From Catellatospora paridis (GTDB taxonomy: Bacteria > Actinomycetota > Actinomycetes > Mycobacteriales > Micromonosporaceae), in assembly GCF_009720365.1 (NCBI RefSeq), contig NZ_ML769312.1:806001-870000 (forward strand): a stretch of 64,000 bases of DNA, given 5' to 3'. Numbering within the stretch: position 1 is the first letter of the stretch; every line of letters starts with the position of its first letter. A model generated the notes under the pieces. That model was not told the DNA's origin and did not search any database. It worked only from the letters and a program-made list of their open reading frames with translations. Shown here piece by piece: positions 7,922-16,739 of the stretch. The position numbers and the translations under genes are program-made.

Positions 7922-9441
7922 GCCGCGCCGGCCGGTCGCGTGCCGAGCAGGTCGGTGAGCCGGCCGCTGCGCAGGGATTCGATGTCGCCGCCGTTGTCGA
8001 GGGCGACTTCGAGCAGCGTCGCCAGGCTCGTGCCGTACAGCCAGACCTCGGCCGGGTCGTCGGCGAACGTGTAGTTGCGCAGGGTGATCCCGTTGCCGAA
8101 CTCGCTGAGCACCTCCGCGACGCGGCACACCACCCAGTGGCTCACCTCCTCCGGCCACCGGTGCACCCAGCAGACGCTGCGCCCGTCGGGCAGGTCGAAG
8201 ACCGGCGTCACGGAGTAGCCCCAGTCCAGGCTCGCCTGGCGGGGCCAGTAGGCCGGGGCCAGCCGCCAGGCGCCGCCGAACAGGGTCGCCGACGACATTC
8301 GCTGGTACAGCGCGACGACCTCGGCGGGCCCGTGCCAGTCCGGGCGGCCGGGCGGGGCCGTGACATGCTCGCGTTCGATCCGGTCCAGCAGGTTCTCGAT
8401 GTCGGCGCGAGCGGGGGCCAGGTGCCAGCCGGCCACCGGGCACAGCGCGCCGGCCGGGTCCTGTGCCACGGCGACGACACCGCCGTGCAGTGCCACGGCG
8501 CGGAGTCCGTTCTCGACCTGGTCCGCGACGTTGACGACCACCCGGGACAGCGTGGCGGGGACGTTCGCGGGTCGTACGCCGGGTCCGAAGTACAGGCCGC
8601 CGTCGTCTGTGACGCCACGCGGCTCGTCCAGGGGCAACTCCAGCAGCGGGTTCGGCCGGTCGGGGGAACCGCGCTCGTTCACGTACGGGAAGAGCCGCGC
8701 GATCCAGCCGGTGGCGACCGAAGCGCCGTACGCGTCGGCCGGGTTGTAGATCCGCTGCCAGAACGCCGGGTCGGCCTCCCCACGGGCGGCCAGCACGAAC
8801 TGGTCGGCGATCGGAGCCAGCGAGCGGTGCCAATCGCCCAGCCCGAAGCGCGGCAGTTCGTCGATCCGGGCGCGGATCGTGCGCCAGTCCTGCTCGGTGC
8901 CGGTCAGCGTGATCGAGGGAATGCCGCACCCGATGTACATCCAGAGGCTGAAGTACGGCGAGTACGCGTCCAGCAGCACCACCCGCGCGGCGGTGCGCTC
9001 GACGTCGGTGCTGGTGGTGAAGTCACAGGCGAACAGGGCCGCGTCGGACACCTCGGCGTCGAGCAGCTTGGCGTACTGCGCGACCAGGTGCCGCCACGAG
9101 TCCGCGTCCTGCGGCATCGGGCCGTCGAGGGTGATCGCCAGTTCCCGCCGTCCGGTGTGGTTCACCAGCAGCGGCCGCAGCTCCTCGGCGTGCAGCCGGA
9201 TGTGCTGCGCGAGACCCTGGGTGACGGTCAGCCACACCACGTCCGCGGACAGCACGAGGGGCCGGTGCTCGGCGAACGCCCGGCCGACCGCGTGCAGCAG
9301 CGGGTGCACACCGTTCGGGGCCAGCACCGCCAGGTCCGGGTCACCGCCGATGGCGAGGGCGTCGGGAAACAGCTCCCGCAGCGGCACGGTGGGCAGCGGT
9401 TCGGCTGCCGGCACGACATCGTCCACCGGAAAGATCACCAC
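7918..9441 (-). CDS. DUF4419 family protein
   Basis: A 507-residue cytoplasmic protein. It contains the segments HRPLVLSADVVWLTVTQGL and GTEQDWRTI that I recognise from DUF4419, a family spread over fungi, protists and bacteria with no established function. No catalytic motif is obvious; the protein is rich in Trp and acidic residues. It starts at GTG 9441 and is coupled to the small serine hydrolase downstream. A function should not be assigned beyond family membership. Confidence 0.82.
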   Translation of the reverse strand: MVIFPVDDVVPAAEPLPTVPLRELFPDALAIGGDPDLAVLAPNGVHPLLHAVGRAFAEHRPLVLSADVVWLTVTQGLAQHIRLHAEELRPLLVNHTGRRELAITLDGPMPQDADSWRHLVAQYAKLLDAEVSDAALFACDFTTSTDVERTAARVVLLDAYSPYFSLWMYIGCGIPSITLTGTEQDWRTIRARIDELPRFGLGDWHRSLAPIADQFVLAARGEADPAFWQRIYNPADAYGASVATGWIARLFPYVNERGSPDRPNPLLELPLDEPRGVTDDGGLYFGPGVRPANVPATLSRVVVNVADQVENGLRAVALHGGVVAVAQDPAGALCPVAGWHLAPARADIENLLDRIEREHVTAPPGRPDWHGPAEVVALYQRMSSATLFGGAWRLAPAYWPRQASLDWGYSVTPVFDLPDGRSVCWVHRWPEEVSHWVVCRVAEVLSEFGNGITLRNYTFADDPAEVWLYGTSLATLLEVALDNGGDIESLRSGRLTDLLGTRPAGAA

Positions 9442-9539
9442 ATGCCGACATTACCGTCCGGCGGACGACCGCGCTGTCCCGAGACGTCGTCCCATGGCGA
9501 GCGCAGTTGGTGCACCAACAAGGATCGCGGACCATCCGA

Positions 9540-10124
9540 TCAGGAGTCGGTGCCGTCCCGGTGGGCGTGCGCGGCCTGCTCGACCCGCTCCCGGTAGGCG
9601 GCCCACCACTTCGGATCGGTCTCGGGCAGGTTGGAGCCGCCCGCGGACAGGCCCGCGGCGCCGTCGATCGACTCTCGTACGATGTCGGCCTGCCCCGCGT
9701 GCCGATGCGTCTCGGCGATCATGTGGATCAGGATCTGGTGCAGCGTCACCTCGCGGTTGCCCGGCCGCCACCACGGCACCGTGCCCGGCGCGTCGAGGTC
9801 GAGCGCGTCGATCGTGGCGTCGGAGTGCGCCCAGATGCGCTGGTACAGCTCGACGTGGTGGGCACGGGTCTCCTCGGCGGTGGCCCACATGTCGGCGTTG
9901 GCCTCGGCGTCGGCGGCGAGATACGGGATCGCCTCCGGGAACGGACGGCCGAACACGACGCCGAGATACTCGGCCTCGACGGCGGCGGTGTGTTTAACGA
10001 GCCCGAGTAGGTTGGTCGCGGTCGGGGTGAGCGGGCGGCGGATGTCGTACTCGCCGAGCCCGTCGAGCTTCCAGAGCAGCGCGTCGCGCCCCTCCTGCAG
10101 GTACCGCTTCAGGGTGTCCTTCAC
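9540..10124 (-). CDS. DinB-superfamily (DUF664) protein
   Basis: A 194-residue four-helix-bundle protein. The candidate metal histidines are in LVKHTAAVEAEY (near residue 44) and in LHQILIHMIAETHRHAGQ (near 125-142), the layout of DinB/YfiT-like metalloenzymes. Related proteins include mycothiol- and bacillithiol-dependent transferases, so a thiol-S-transferase role is possible but not shown. It starts with GTG without a strong ribosome-binding site and stands alone between the DUF4419 pair and an MFS gene. Confidence 0.85.
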   Translation of the reverse strand: MKDTLKRYLQEGRDALLWKLDGLGEYDIRRPLTPTATNLLGLVKHTAAVEAEYLGVVFGRPFPEAIPYLAADAEANADMWATAEETRAHHVELYQRIWAHSDATIDALDLDAPGTVPWWRPGNREVTLHQILIHMIAETHRHAGQADIVRESIDGAAGLSAGGSNLPETDPKWWAAYRERVEQAAHAHRDGTDS

Positions 10125-10170
10125 CCGGGGGATGCTAACAAGATCCCGACGCGGCCGATGACCCCGGCGG

Positions 10171-11349
10171 CTAAGTCCGTTCCGGCTGGACTCGGGCAGT
10201 CGCGGTGCCGGCCAGGTAGACCGCCATGCCGGCGGCGACCAGCAGCGCGCCGAGCGGCGGGATCGCGGCCAGCCCCCACGCGTCCAGGGCGAACGCGCCG
10301 GTGAGCGCCCCGGCGGCGACCCCCGCGTTGTAGGCGCTGGCGTTGATGCCGGAGGCCTGCTCGGTGTGGTCGGGCGCGACCCGCAATGTGGCGGCCTGCA
10401 TGAAGATCGGCAGCAGGCCCATGCCGCACCCGAACACGATCACCGCGGTCACCGCCGCCCAGGTCGCGGTGCCGTTCAGCCAGAGCAGCACGAGTCCGCT
10501 GAGCAGCACGCCGACCGCCGTGACGATGCCGGCCCGCAGCCGCCGGTCGGCGACCCAGCCGGCGATCGGCAGCATGAGCGTGCCGGCCACCCCGTTGGCC
10601 AGCAGCACCGGTGCGATCCCGTCCTCGCTGATCCCGGCGCGGTGCAGCAGCGGAGCGGTGTACGTGATCATCATGTAGGTGCCCAGCATGGTCACCGCGG
10701 TCATCGCGACGATCGGCGAGAAGTTCGGCACCCGCAGCACGTCGCGCATCCGGGAGCGCACCGCGGCGCTGCTGCCGGGCACCTCGGGCAGCAGCCACCA
10801 CGCCAGCAGCGTCAGCACGACCGCGACACCGGTCAGCACGGCGAAGGTGGCCCGCCAGCCGACCGCGGTGCCGAGGCTGGTGCCCGCGGGCAGGCCGATC
10901 AGCACCGCCATGCTGCCGCCCGCGGAGACGACGGTGACCGCCCGCCCGATCCGGTCCGGGGTGACCAGCCGGGCCGCGAACCCGCTGACCACCGCCCAGA
11001 ACAGTCCGTGCGTGATCCCGCCGAGCAGCCGCGCGGCGAACGCCACGGGATAGTTCGGGGCCAGCACCATGACCGCGTTGCTGGCCGTGTACGCGGCCAG
11101 CGACGCGACCAGCAGCGCCTTGCGCGGCATCCGGGCGGTCAGCGTGCCCAGCGGGGCCGCGAACAGCGCCACCATCAGCGCGTACCCGGTGACCAGCAGC
11201 CCCAGCCGGGACTCCGACACCGCCAGGTCACGGCTCATGCCGAGCAGCAGGCCGGTCGGTGTGAGCTCGGTGGTCACCGAGATGAAGACGGCCGAGCTGA
11301 GCAGCAGGAGCGACGGCCATGGGCCGGGTTTGCGCATCACGTGCCGCAT
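10171..11349 (-). CDS. Major facilitator superfamily exporter (DHA1/AraJ-like)
   Basis: A 392-residue protein with 12 predicted membrane helices in two halves. The motif-A-like loop after TM2 (APLGTLTARMPRKALL) and a motif-C-like TM5 segment (AGGSMAVLIGLPAGTSLG) mark it as a drug:H+ antiporter-type exporter. AraJ/YdhP-like members export sugars or drugs; the substrate cannot be inferred. ATG 11349 or 11337 may be the start. The upstream 85 bp hold an AT-rich stretch that may be its promoter. No linked regulator is seen. Confidence 0.9.
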   Translation of the reverse strand: MRHVMRKPGPWPSLLLLSSAVFISVTTELTPTGLLLGMSRDLAVSESRLGLLVTGYALMVALFAAPLGTLTARMPRKALLVASLAAYTASNAVMVLAPNYPVAFAARLLGGITHGLFWAVVSGFAARLVTPDRIGRAVTVVSAGGSMAVLIGLPAGTSLGTAVGWRATFAVLTGVAVVLTLLAWWLLPEVPGSSAAVRSRMRDVLRVPNFSPIVAMTAVTMLGTYMMITYTAPLLHRAGISEDGIAPVLLANGVAGTLMLPIAGWVADRRLRAGIVTAVGVLLSGLVLLWLNGTATWAAVTAVIVFGCGMGLLPIFMQAATLRVAPDHTEQASGINASAYNAGVAAGALTGAFALDAWGLAAIPPLGALLVAAGMAVYLAGTATARVQPERT

Positions 11350-11435
11350 TTTGTATCGCCGGTGAACAAATTCGCAATCGAGATCGACGGTCGAATCGTC
11401 CGATCACCGGACGACGACGGCTGCCGGAACGGCGC

Positions 11436-12089
11436 TCAGAGCCAGCCGGACTCCGGCCAGCACGACCAGTGCGTGTTCGGCGCGTGCGTGGGCCGGTAGG
11501 CGGTCACATCGCCGGTGGCGAACACCTGCGCCAGCTGCGCGAACGTCTCGGTCTCGCTGGGCAGCTGGTCGTGGCGGTCCGGGTCGCGGTGCCACCACTG
11601 CTCCAGCACCATGATCCGCGGCAGGTCGGCGGGCAGCCGGTGGCGCAGCTCCTCCTCGTCGGCCAGCAGCAGGTCGCGATGCTCGGGCACGAGCCGCCGG
11701 AACACGTCCTCCAGCGGCTCGCCCTGGGTCGCGTCGACCTCCAGCGCCTGCCCGCGGACCACGACCGGCGGGCGGCCGCCGCGCAGCTGCTCGGGCCGAT
11801 CGTGGTCCTCCAACTGGTACATGTTGTCGACACGCGTCAGGAAGTCGCCGTGCCCGTAGCCGGGCTCGCCCTCGGTCAGGCAGTTGCCGAAGCAGTGCAG
11901 CACGTCGATGACGTTGCCGGCGCGCGGGTTGTAGCCGACGAGCTCGATCACCAGCGCCCAGCGCTTCTCGTCGCGGAACGCGTGCAGGCGGCCGTCGATC
12001 GCGTGGTAGTAGCCGTGCTCGGGGTCCGGGAAGTCGAACCCCTTCGCGGCGCGGTCCAGCTGCGCCAGCACCTCGTCGGACGTGATCAC
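11436..12089 (-). CDS. Conserved hypothetical protein
   Basis: A 217-residue soluble protein starting at GTG 12089. It is acidic, with many Trp/His residues and segments such as HCFGNCL and LEQWWHRDPDR. It has no signal peptide, TM helix or known catalytic motif. The GTG is chosen because the coherent sequence begins with ITSDEVLAQLDRAAKGFDF; the frame itself is open further up. I do not recognise the family with confidence. Similar proteins occur as lone genes in actinobacteria and myxobacteria in my recollection. Confidence 0.7.
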   Translation of the reverse strand: MITSDEVLAQLDRAAKGFDFPDPEHGYYHAIDGRLHAFRDEKRWALVIELVGYNPRAGNVIDVLHCFGNCLTEGEPGYGHGDFLTRVDNMYQLEDHDRPEQLRGGRPPVVVRGQALEVDATQGEPLEDVFRRLVPEHRDLLLADEEELRHRLPADLPRIMVLEQWWHRDPDRHDQLPSETETFAQLAQVFATGDVTAYRPTHAPNTHWSCWPESGWL

Positions 12090-12154
12090 GGGCGCAGACG
12101 GTACACGGACCGGGCGGCCCGGTGCAGTCGGCCACGCGGGCAACGTGCGGCCGA

Positions 12155-12913
12155 TCACGGGGCGTGGGCGCGACCGAGGGCGGTCAGCGCCAGCACACCC
12201 TGCCCGGACACGCGGGTGTGTGTGCCGAACGTGCTGGGGTCGACCGACGTCAGCGCGGCGATGTCGGTGGCGTAGCAGACCTCCGGCAGCGCGTACCGCT
12301 CGTACAGTTCGGCCCGGCGGGCCATGACGGCGTCGGCGTCGGCCGGATCGATCCCGTCGAACGCCTCCGGCGGGAGGTCCTCGTCCTCGTCGGGCAGCCG
12401 GTAGCCGTCCTCGGCCGGATGGGACCCGATTCGCTCGCCCGTCCCGGTCTCGTAGTAGCGCTGCACCTCGCCCCCCTCGGCCAGACACCACATGGTCCAC
12501 GGGTCGCCGCAGCTCATGCCGTAGAGGTGGGCCGCGCCGAACCGGGCGCTGAGCCGCGCGCACAGGGCCTGCGCGCGGCGCGCCCACGAGCCCTCGGCGA
12601 GGTGTGCGGAGCCCGGCACGTCGCCGAACACCAGCGTCCAGCCGTCGAGCACCGGGGTGACGTACACGCGGGCGGGGCGGCGGTGGTCGTCGCGGTCCCA
12701 CGAGTGGTGGTCGCGGTTCCACGCGGACTCCCCCTGCCGCATGGTGACCGGCACCGGATCGGACAGGTCCAGCCCGGTCAGCACGGCGGCCTGGTCGTCG
12801 GTGCTGATCGCGAGCCAGGTCCCGCACAGGTGCACGGGGCGCGCAGGCGACGTCGGCGCGCGGCCGGTGTCGTCACGGCGCGGACGGTCGTCGCGGATGG
12901 AGGGGATCCGCAT
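12155..12913 (-). CDS. Conserved hypothetical protein
   Basis: A 252-residue soluble protein with a basic, Arg-rich first 25 residues, then a domain with LDGWTLVFGDVPG and [24 protein letters not shown], and an acidic linker DEDEDLPPEAFDG. No catalytic motif is evident. It starts at ATG 12913 and lies 65 bp upstream of the preceding unknown gene, same strand, so they may form a two-gene unit. Function is unknown. Confidence 0.68.
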   Translation of the reverse strand: MRIPSIRDDRPRRDDTGRAPTSPARPVHLCGTWLAISTDDQAAVLTGLDLSDPVPVTMRQGESAWNRDHHSWDRDDHRRPARVYVTPVLDGWTLVFGDVPGSAHLAEGSWARRAQALCARLSARFGAAHLYGMSCGDPWTMWCLAEGGEVQRYYETGTGERIGSHPAEDGYRLPDEDEDLPPEAFDGIDPADADAVMARRAELYERYALPEVCYATDIAALTSVDPSTFGTHTRVSGQGVLALTALGRAHAP

Positions 12914-13009
12914 AGGACACCACGTTACGTCGAACCGCCGACAGATCTTCAGATACGCAGGTCACGGTGCGGGCCGGGGGCGCGTCACGCCTCCCCCGGC
13001 CCGCGCGGT

Positions 13010-15487
13010 TCACAGGCCCGACGAGTAGAAGCCGCTGACCTCGGACGCGGTCAGCACCCGGCTGTAGACGCGGAACGAGTCCACCGCGCCGTCCAGGTAC
13101 GGGTCGCTGTACTGCGAGCGGCCGATCCAGTTCTGGGTGGTGCTGCCCAGCGACGCCGGGCTCAGCGTCATCGCCGAGTTGCGGGCCACCTCGGCCCCGT
13201 TGACGTACAGGATGCCGACGCCGCCGCCGACGGTCACCGCGACGTGTGTCCACACGCCCGTGGGCAGCGCCGACGGGGCGTTGATGCGCTGCTCGCCCCC
13301 GGACCCGGAGGTGGTGATGGCAAACCGGGCCGTGCCGGAGCTGCTGCTCGGGACCAGGAACATGTTCGCCGTCGTGCCGGTGCCGAAGTCGAACAGACGT
13401 GCCCAGTTGGTGACCGCGTCCAGCCGCACCCAGGTGGCGATGCTGACCGCGCTCGCCCCGGCGAGGATGCCCGACGGCAGCGACACGTACTGCGAGCTGC
13501 CGCTCAGGTTGACCGCGTTGCCGGTGCGCCCGGCGACCCAGGTCGCTCCCCCGGCCGTGGTGGCCGTCCTGCCGTTGCCGGTGGCGTCGGCCGCGGACGT
13601 GCCGGAGGACTCGTTGAACAGGTAGTGCGCCACGAATGCGGGCAGCGGGTTGGTCGTGGTGACGTTCCAGTAGACGGTGTAGCGCTGGCCGTGCATCTTG
13701 TAGAACGGCAGCAGGGTCACCGTGCCGGTGGACGCGGTCGCGGTGAACTGCAGCGGCGTGGACGTCGCGGCGATCGACGACGCGGTGAGGGTGGGCAGGG
13801 CGGACAGGTTGGTGCTGCCGTACGCCCCCGCGAGCACGATCGGGCCGTACTTGACCGCCTGCGTGGTGGCGCTGTCCGGGGTGGCCTCGCGCACCAGCGC
13901 CATCGGCAGCGCGACGTCGACCACGTCACCGGTCGCCCAGGTGCGGTTGACCACGGCGTACGACCCAGGGGTGATCCCGCTCTGCAGCGTGCCGTTGACC
14001 CGGATCGTCGCGCCCGTGGCCCAGGCGGGCACCCGGATGCGCATCGCGAACGTGCCCGACCCCGCGGTGATCGTGAGCTTGCTGGACGGCGCCTCCGGGA
14101 ACGTGGTGTCCTGCCGGACCGTGACGCCCTTGGCCGACCAGTTGAGCTGCGAGGCGACGAACAGGTTGACGTACAGGTTGTCGCCGGAGTGGAAGTAGAT
14201 GGTGTCGCCGAGCTTGGTGTTGGTCTCCATGCCCGTGCCGTGGCAGCAGGTGAAGTTGCTGTAGTCGTTGCTGTAGGTCTTGATGCCCCCGGCCCGCAGC
14301 GGGATGTAGTAGCTGTGGAAGCCGTGCGAGGAGTTCGGGTCCTGCGCGCCGAGCAGGTGGTTGTAGAGCGCCTTCTCGTAGAAGTCCATGTAGTCGGCGC
14401 GGGCCGGGTTGGTGAAGAACAGCTGCCGGCTCAGCTTGAGCATGTTGTAGGTGTTGCAGCACTCGGCGGTGTTGTCGGACAGCTCGCTGGCGATCCGATT
14501 GGGGGCCTTGAAGTACTCGCCGTTGGAGTTGGCGCCGATGGCGTAGGTGTGGCGGCTGACCACGATGTCCCAGAAGTTGCGGGCGATGTCGAGGTAGCGG
14601 GTGGTGCCGGTGGCGTGGTACTCCCGAATCGCCCCGATGGCCTTGGGGATCTGTGTGTTGGCGTGGTAGTTGTTCAGCGCGTCGGTGTTGGCGGCCAGGG
14701 GGTCGAAGACCTCGGCGTGGTCGAAGTGCTGCGCGGCGGTGAGGTGGTTGCTGTTCTCGGTCAGCTGGTACAGGTTGGCCAGCACCTCGTTCATGCCGCC
14801 GAACTCGGTGTCGAGCATGTTCTGCCGCTGGGTCTGGGTGAGCCGGTCGTTGCGGAACTTCACCCACGACGCCATCGCGGTGAGCACGGTCAGCGCCTGC
14901 GCGTTCCCGGCGAGCAGGTGCATGTCCAGCAGCCCGGCCATGATCTTGTGGAGGGTGTAGTACGGGGCCCAGACCTGCTGGCGGGCCTCGACGCGGTCGA
15001 TGAAGCTCTCCGGATACGCCGACAGGTAACCGGTGTTGTAGCCGGCCGTCGTCGCGCGGGCCTGGCAGATCGCCAGCTGTGCGACGAGGTAGTCGCCCTT
15101 GGTCTTGAAGCTGGCGGTGCCGGTGCTGGCGTACGCCTGGGCCAGGCCGGTGAGCACGTGGCCCATCGAGTGGCCGCGCAGCTCGGTGGTGGGCGACTCC
15201 CAGCCGCCGCACGCGGTCGCCGAGGAGCTGAGGCCGTAGTTGAGGCGGAAGGTGTGCAGCAGCCGGTCGGCGTCGAGGAAGCTCAGGTAGCTCTGGGTGC
15301 GGCCGGTGTTGGCCAGGAACGGGCCGGACAGCAGCGTGACCGCGCCGAGCGGGAACGGGTACACGGATACGCCGATGTCGGTGCGGGCGGCGTGGGCGGG
15401 CGACGCGGGCAGGCTGCCGGCGACAGCCGCGGCCGCGGCGCCGACCGCGCCTGCGCGCAGCACGGTACGGCGGGACAGTGCGGACAT
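13010..15487 (-). CDS. Secreted GH127 beta-L-arabinofuranosidase with C-terminal LamG domain
   Basis: An 825-residue protein with a Tat-type signal (RRTVLR, hydrophobic stretch, AHA cleavage region near residue 34). The catalytic GH127 (DUF1680) domain follows at about 40-615. The GH127 zinc/thiolate residues are visible as AECC (Glu342, Cys343, Cys344) and CCHG (Cys414, Cys415), matching the Cys-nucleophile mechanism known for this family. A LamG/concanavalin-like domain (about 625-822) probably binds glycan. It should release beta-linked L-arabinofuranose from arabinan side chains or glycoproteins outside the cell. Two operator-like boxes lie 50-120 bp upstream, one of them shared with the GH43 gene at 43432. 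Confidence 0.93.
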   Translation of the reverse strand: MSALSRRTVLRAGAVGAAAAAVAGSLPASPAHAARTDIGVSVYPFPLGAVTLLSGPFLANTGRTQSYLSFLDADRLLHTFRLNYGLSSSATACGGWESPTTELRGHSMGHVLTGLAQAYASTGTASFKTKGDYLVAQLAICQARATTAGYNTGYLSAYPESFIDRVEARQQVWAPYYTLHKIMAGLLDMHLLAGNAQALTVLTAMASWVKFRNDRLTQTQRQNMLDTEFGGMNEVLANLYQLTENSNHLTAAQHFDHAEVFDPLAANTDALNNYHANTQIPKAIGAIREYHATGTTRYLDIARNFWDIVVSRHTYAIGANSNGEYFKAPNRIASELSDNTAECCNTYNMLKLSRQLFFTNPARADYMDFYEKALYNHLLGAQDPNSSHGFHSYYIPLRAGGIKTYSNDYSNFTCCHGTGMETNTKLGDTIYFHSGDNLYVNLFVASQLNWSAKGVTVRQDTTFPEAPSSKLTITAGSGTFAMRIRVPAWATGATIRVNGTLQSGITPGSYAVVNRTWATGDVVDVALPMALVREATPDSATTQAVKYGPIVLAGAYGSTNLSALPTLTASSIAATSTPLQFTATASTGTVTLLPFYKMHGQRYTVYWNVTTTNPLPAFVAHYLFNESSGTSAADATGNGRTATTAGGATWVAGRTGNAVNLSGSSQYVSLPSGILAGASAVSIATWVRLDAVTNWARLFDFGTGTTANMFLVPSSSSGTARFAITTSGSGGEQRINAPSALPTGVWTHVAVTVGGGVGILYVNGAEVARNSAMTLSPASLGSTTQNWIGRSQYSDPYLDGAVDSFRVYSRVLTASEVSGFYSSGL

Positions 15488-15551
15488 CGATTCGCCTTTC
15501 TCTCAGACGGGGCGGTGAGAGCGACGAGTCCGGCGCATCGACGATGTCCTA

Positions 15552-15565
15552 CGAAAACCATTTCG
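15552..15565. promoter_or_regulatory. Operator box A of the GH127 gene
   Basis: CGAAA-ACCA-TTTCG inverted repeat. Its reverse complement with flanks (15541-15570) matches 43141-43170 upstream of the GH43 gene at 26 of 30 positions, in the same orientation relative to each gene. The CGAAA/TTTCG half-sites are like those of LacI-family sugar regulators. The binding protein is not in this window. Confidence 0.65.
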
Positions 15566-15594
15566 GCAAGATGTCCGGCCGATTACCCTTCCTC

Positions 15595-15608
15595 TCGAAA
15601 CGTTTCGA
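15595..15608. promoter_or_regulatory. Operator box B of the GH127 gene (perfect 14-bp palindrome)
   Basis: TCGAAACGTTTCGA is perfectly symmetric and has a central CpG as in LacI-family operators. It lies 107 bp upstream of the GH127 start, on the far side of box A, and about 110 bp from the divergent phosphotransferase start. Confidence 0.65.
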
Positions 15609-15716
15609 AACCCCGGCCGTCGACGACGACCTGATCGGGCACCACCCCTGCCGACGACCCCGCCGCTCGCAGCCTCGACAAGCGGTTTGACGTGATCGAC
15701 TGAGATACAGTGCGGC

Positions 15717-16649
15717 GTGTCGTTCACTCCTCGGGCCGCGTGGGCAGATGCGCCGGACCCGCTGCAAGCGGCCGTCGCCGACGCGCTCGGCACCGTCGTC
15801 GCCGACCACACGGATCTGCACGGTGGCATGTCCCCCGGACCGGCCGCCGCACTGCGGCTGGCCGACGGCCGCACCGTGTTCGTCAAGGCGATGTCGACCG
15901 AGGTTCGCGCGCACAATCACCTGCTGGTCCACCGCGAGTCGGCCGTGTTGGACCTGTTGCCGCAGTCCGTGCCCGCCCCGCGCCGCCTCGCAACCGTCGC
16001 ATGGGGACCGTGGATCGCGCTGGTCACCACCTGGGCCAGCGGAGCAGCCGGAGGGCTGTGGACCGACGCGTCGATCGACGCCGTCGCGGACGCGTGCCGG
16101 ACCACGAGTGTGCACCGGGCACCGGACGGGTTGCGACCGGTCGTTGAGCGGATCTTCGACTTCGACGGCTGGGAACGGGTCGTCGCGACCGGGCCGACAG
16201 ACGAGTGGGAGATGGCGTACGCGGACCGGGCCGCCGATCTGGCCGCGGGCTGGGAGCGGTGGACGGCCGGCGACGCCCTGGTCCACCGGGACATCCGCGC
16301 CGACAACACAGCGGTGGACCCGGCGACCGGCACGGCGACGCTCCTGGACTGGGCCTATGCCGCCGCCGGAGTTCCGTGGCTCGACCTCGCCCAGCTGGCC
16401 GCGGACATTGTCGGTACCGGCCACTGTCTCGGCGGGCAGGCCGCGACGGATCGCGCGTACCTGCTGATCCAGACCTTGCCCACCGATGCCGCGCGTTTCG
16501 TGGTGGCCCTGACCGGCATGTGGCGGATCCGCGCGGCGACGACCCAGGACGCCTCGCTGCCGACGATCTCGACCTGGCGCCGCGAGCGCGTGCAGGCGCT
16601 GCGCCCGCTGGTGACCCGTCTCATCACCGATCTCACCGGCACGGCCTGA
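15717..16649 (+). CDS. Aminoglycoside phosphotransferase-family kinase (APH fold)
   Basis: A 310-residue protein of the protein kinase-like APH family. The catalytic loop is HRDIRADN (His190, Asp192, Asn197) and the metal-binding aspartate lies in LLDWAYA about 14 residues later. A glycine loop (HGGMSPG) and a VKA lysine are at the N-terminus. Members phosphorylate small hydroxylated molecules. Antibiotic resistance should not be assumed, as most such chromosomal genes have unknown substrates. The GTG start at 15717 gives the expected domain start. It is divergent from the GH127 gene. Confidence 0.85.
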   Translation: MSFTPRAAWADAPDPLQAAVADALGTVVADHTDLHGGMSPGPAAALRLADGRTVFVKAMSTEVRAHNHLLVHRESAVLDLLPQSVPAPRRLATVAWGPWIALVTTWASGAAGGLWTDASIDAVADACRTTSVHRAPDGLRPVVERIFDFDGWERVVATGPTDEWEMAYADRAADLAAGWERWTAGDALVHRDIRADNTAVDPATGTATLLDWAYAAAGVPWLDLAQLAADIVGTGHCLGGQAATDRAYLLIQTLPTDAARFVVALTGMWRIRAATTQDASLPTISTWRRERVQALRPLVTRLITDLTGTA

Positions 16650-16739
16650 ACTGCTGGTCGGCCGCACCGGCCACATGCCGACCGCTCGGCAGCGGGATGA
16701 TCCACCTGCCGGCGGCGGGTTTCCGGCGACGTCTAGATT

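Noticed and set aside
15544-15573. Matching short peptides MSYENHFGK (plus strand here) and MTYENLFGN (minus strand near 43140)
   Set aside because: The similarity is due to the shared operator DNA; neither frame extends into a plausible protein.
12122-15634. Very long plus-strand open frame opposite the GH127 gene and its neighbours
   Set aside because: It is a shadow of the minus-strand genes: low complexity (Val/Gly/Arg/Ala), no domain, and wrong codon-position bias.
15717-16649. Aminoglycoside resistance gene
   Set aside because: The APH fold is clear, but there is no resistance context and no similarity to a specific resistance enzyme that I can recognise.
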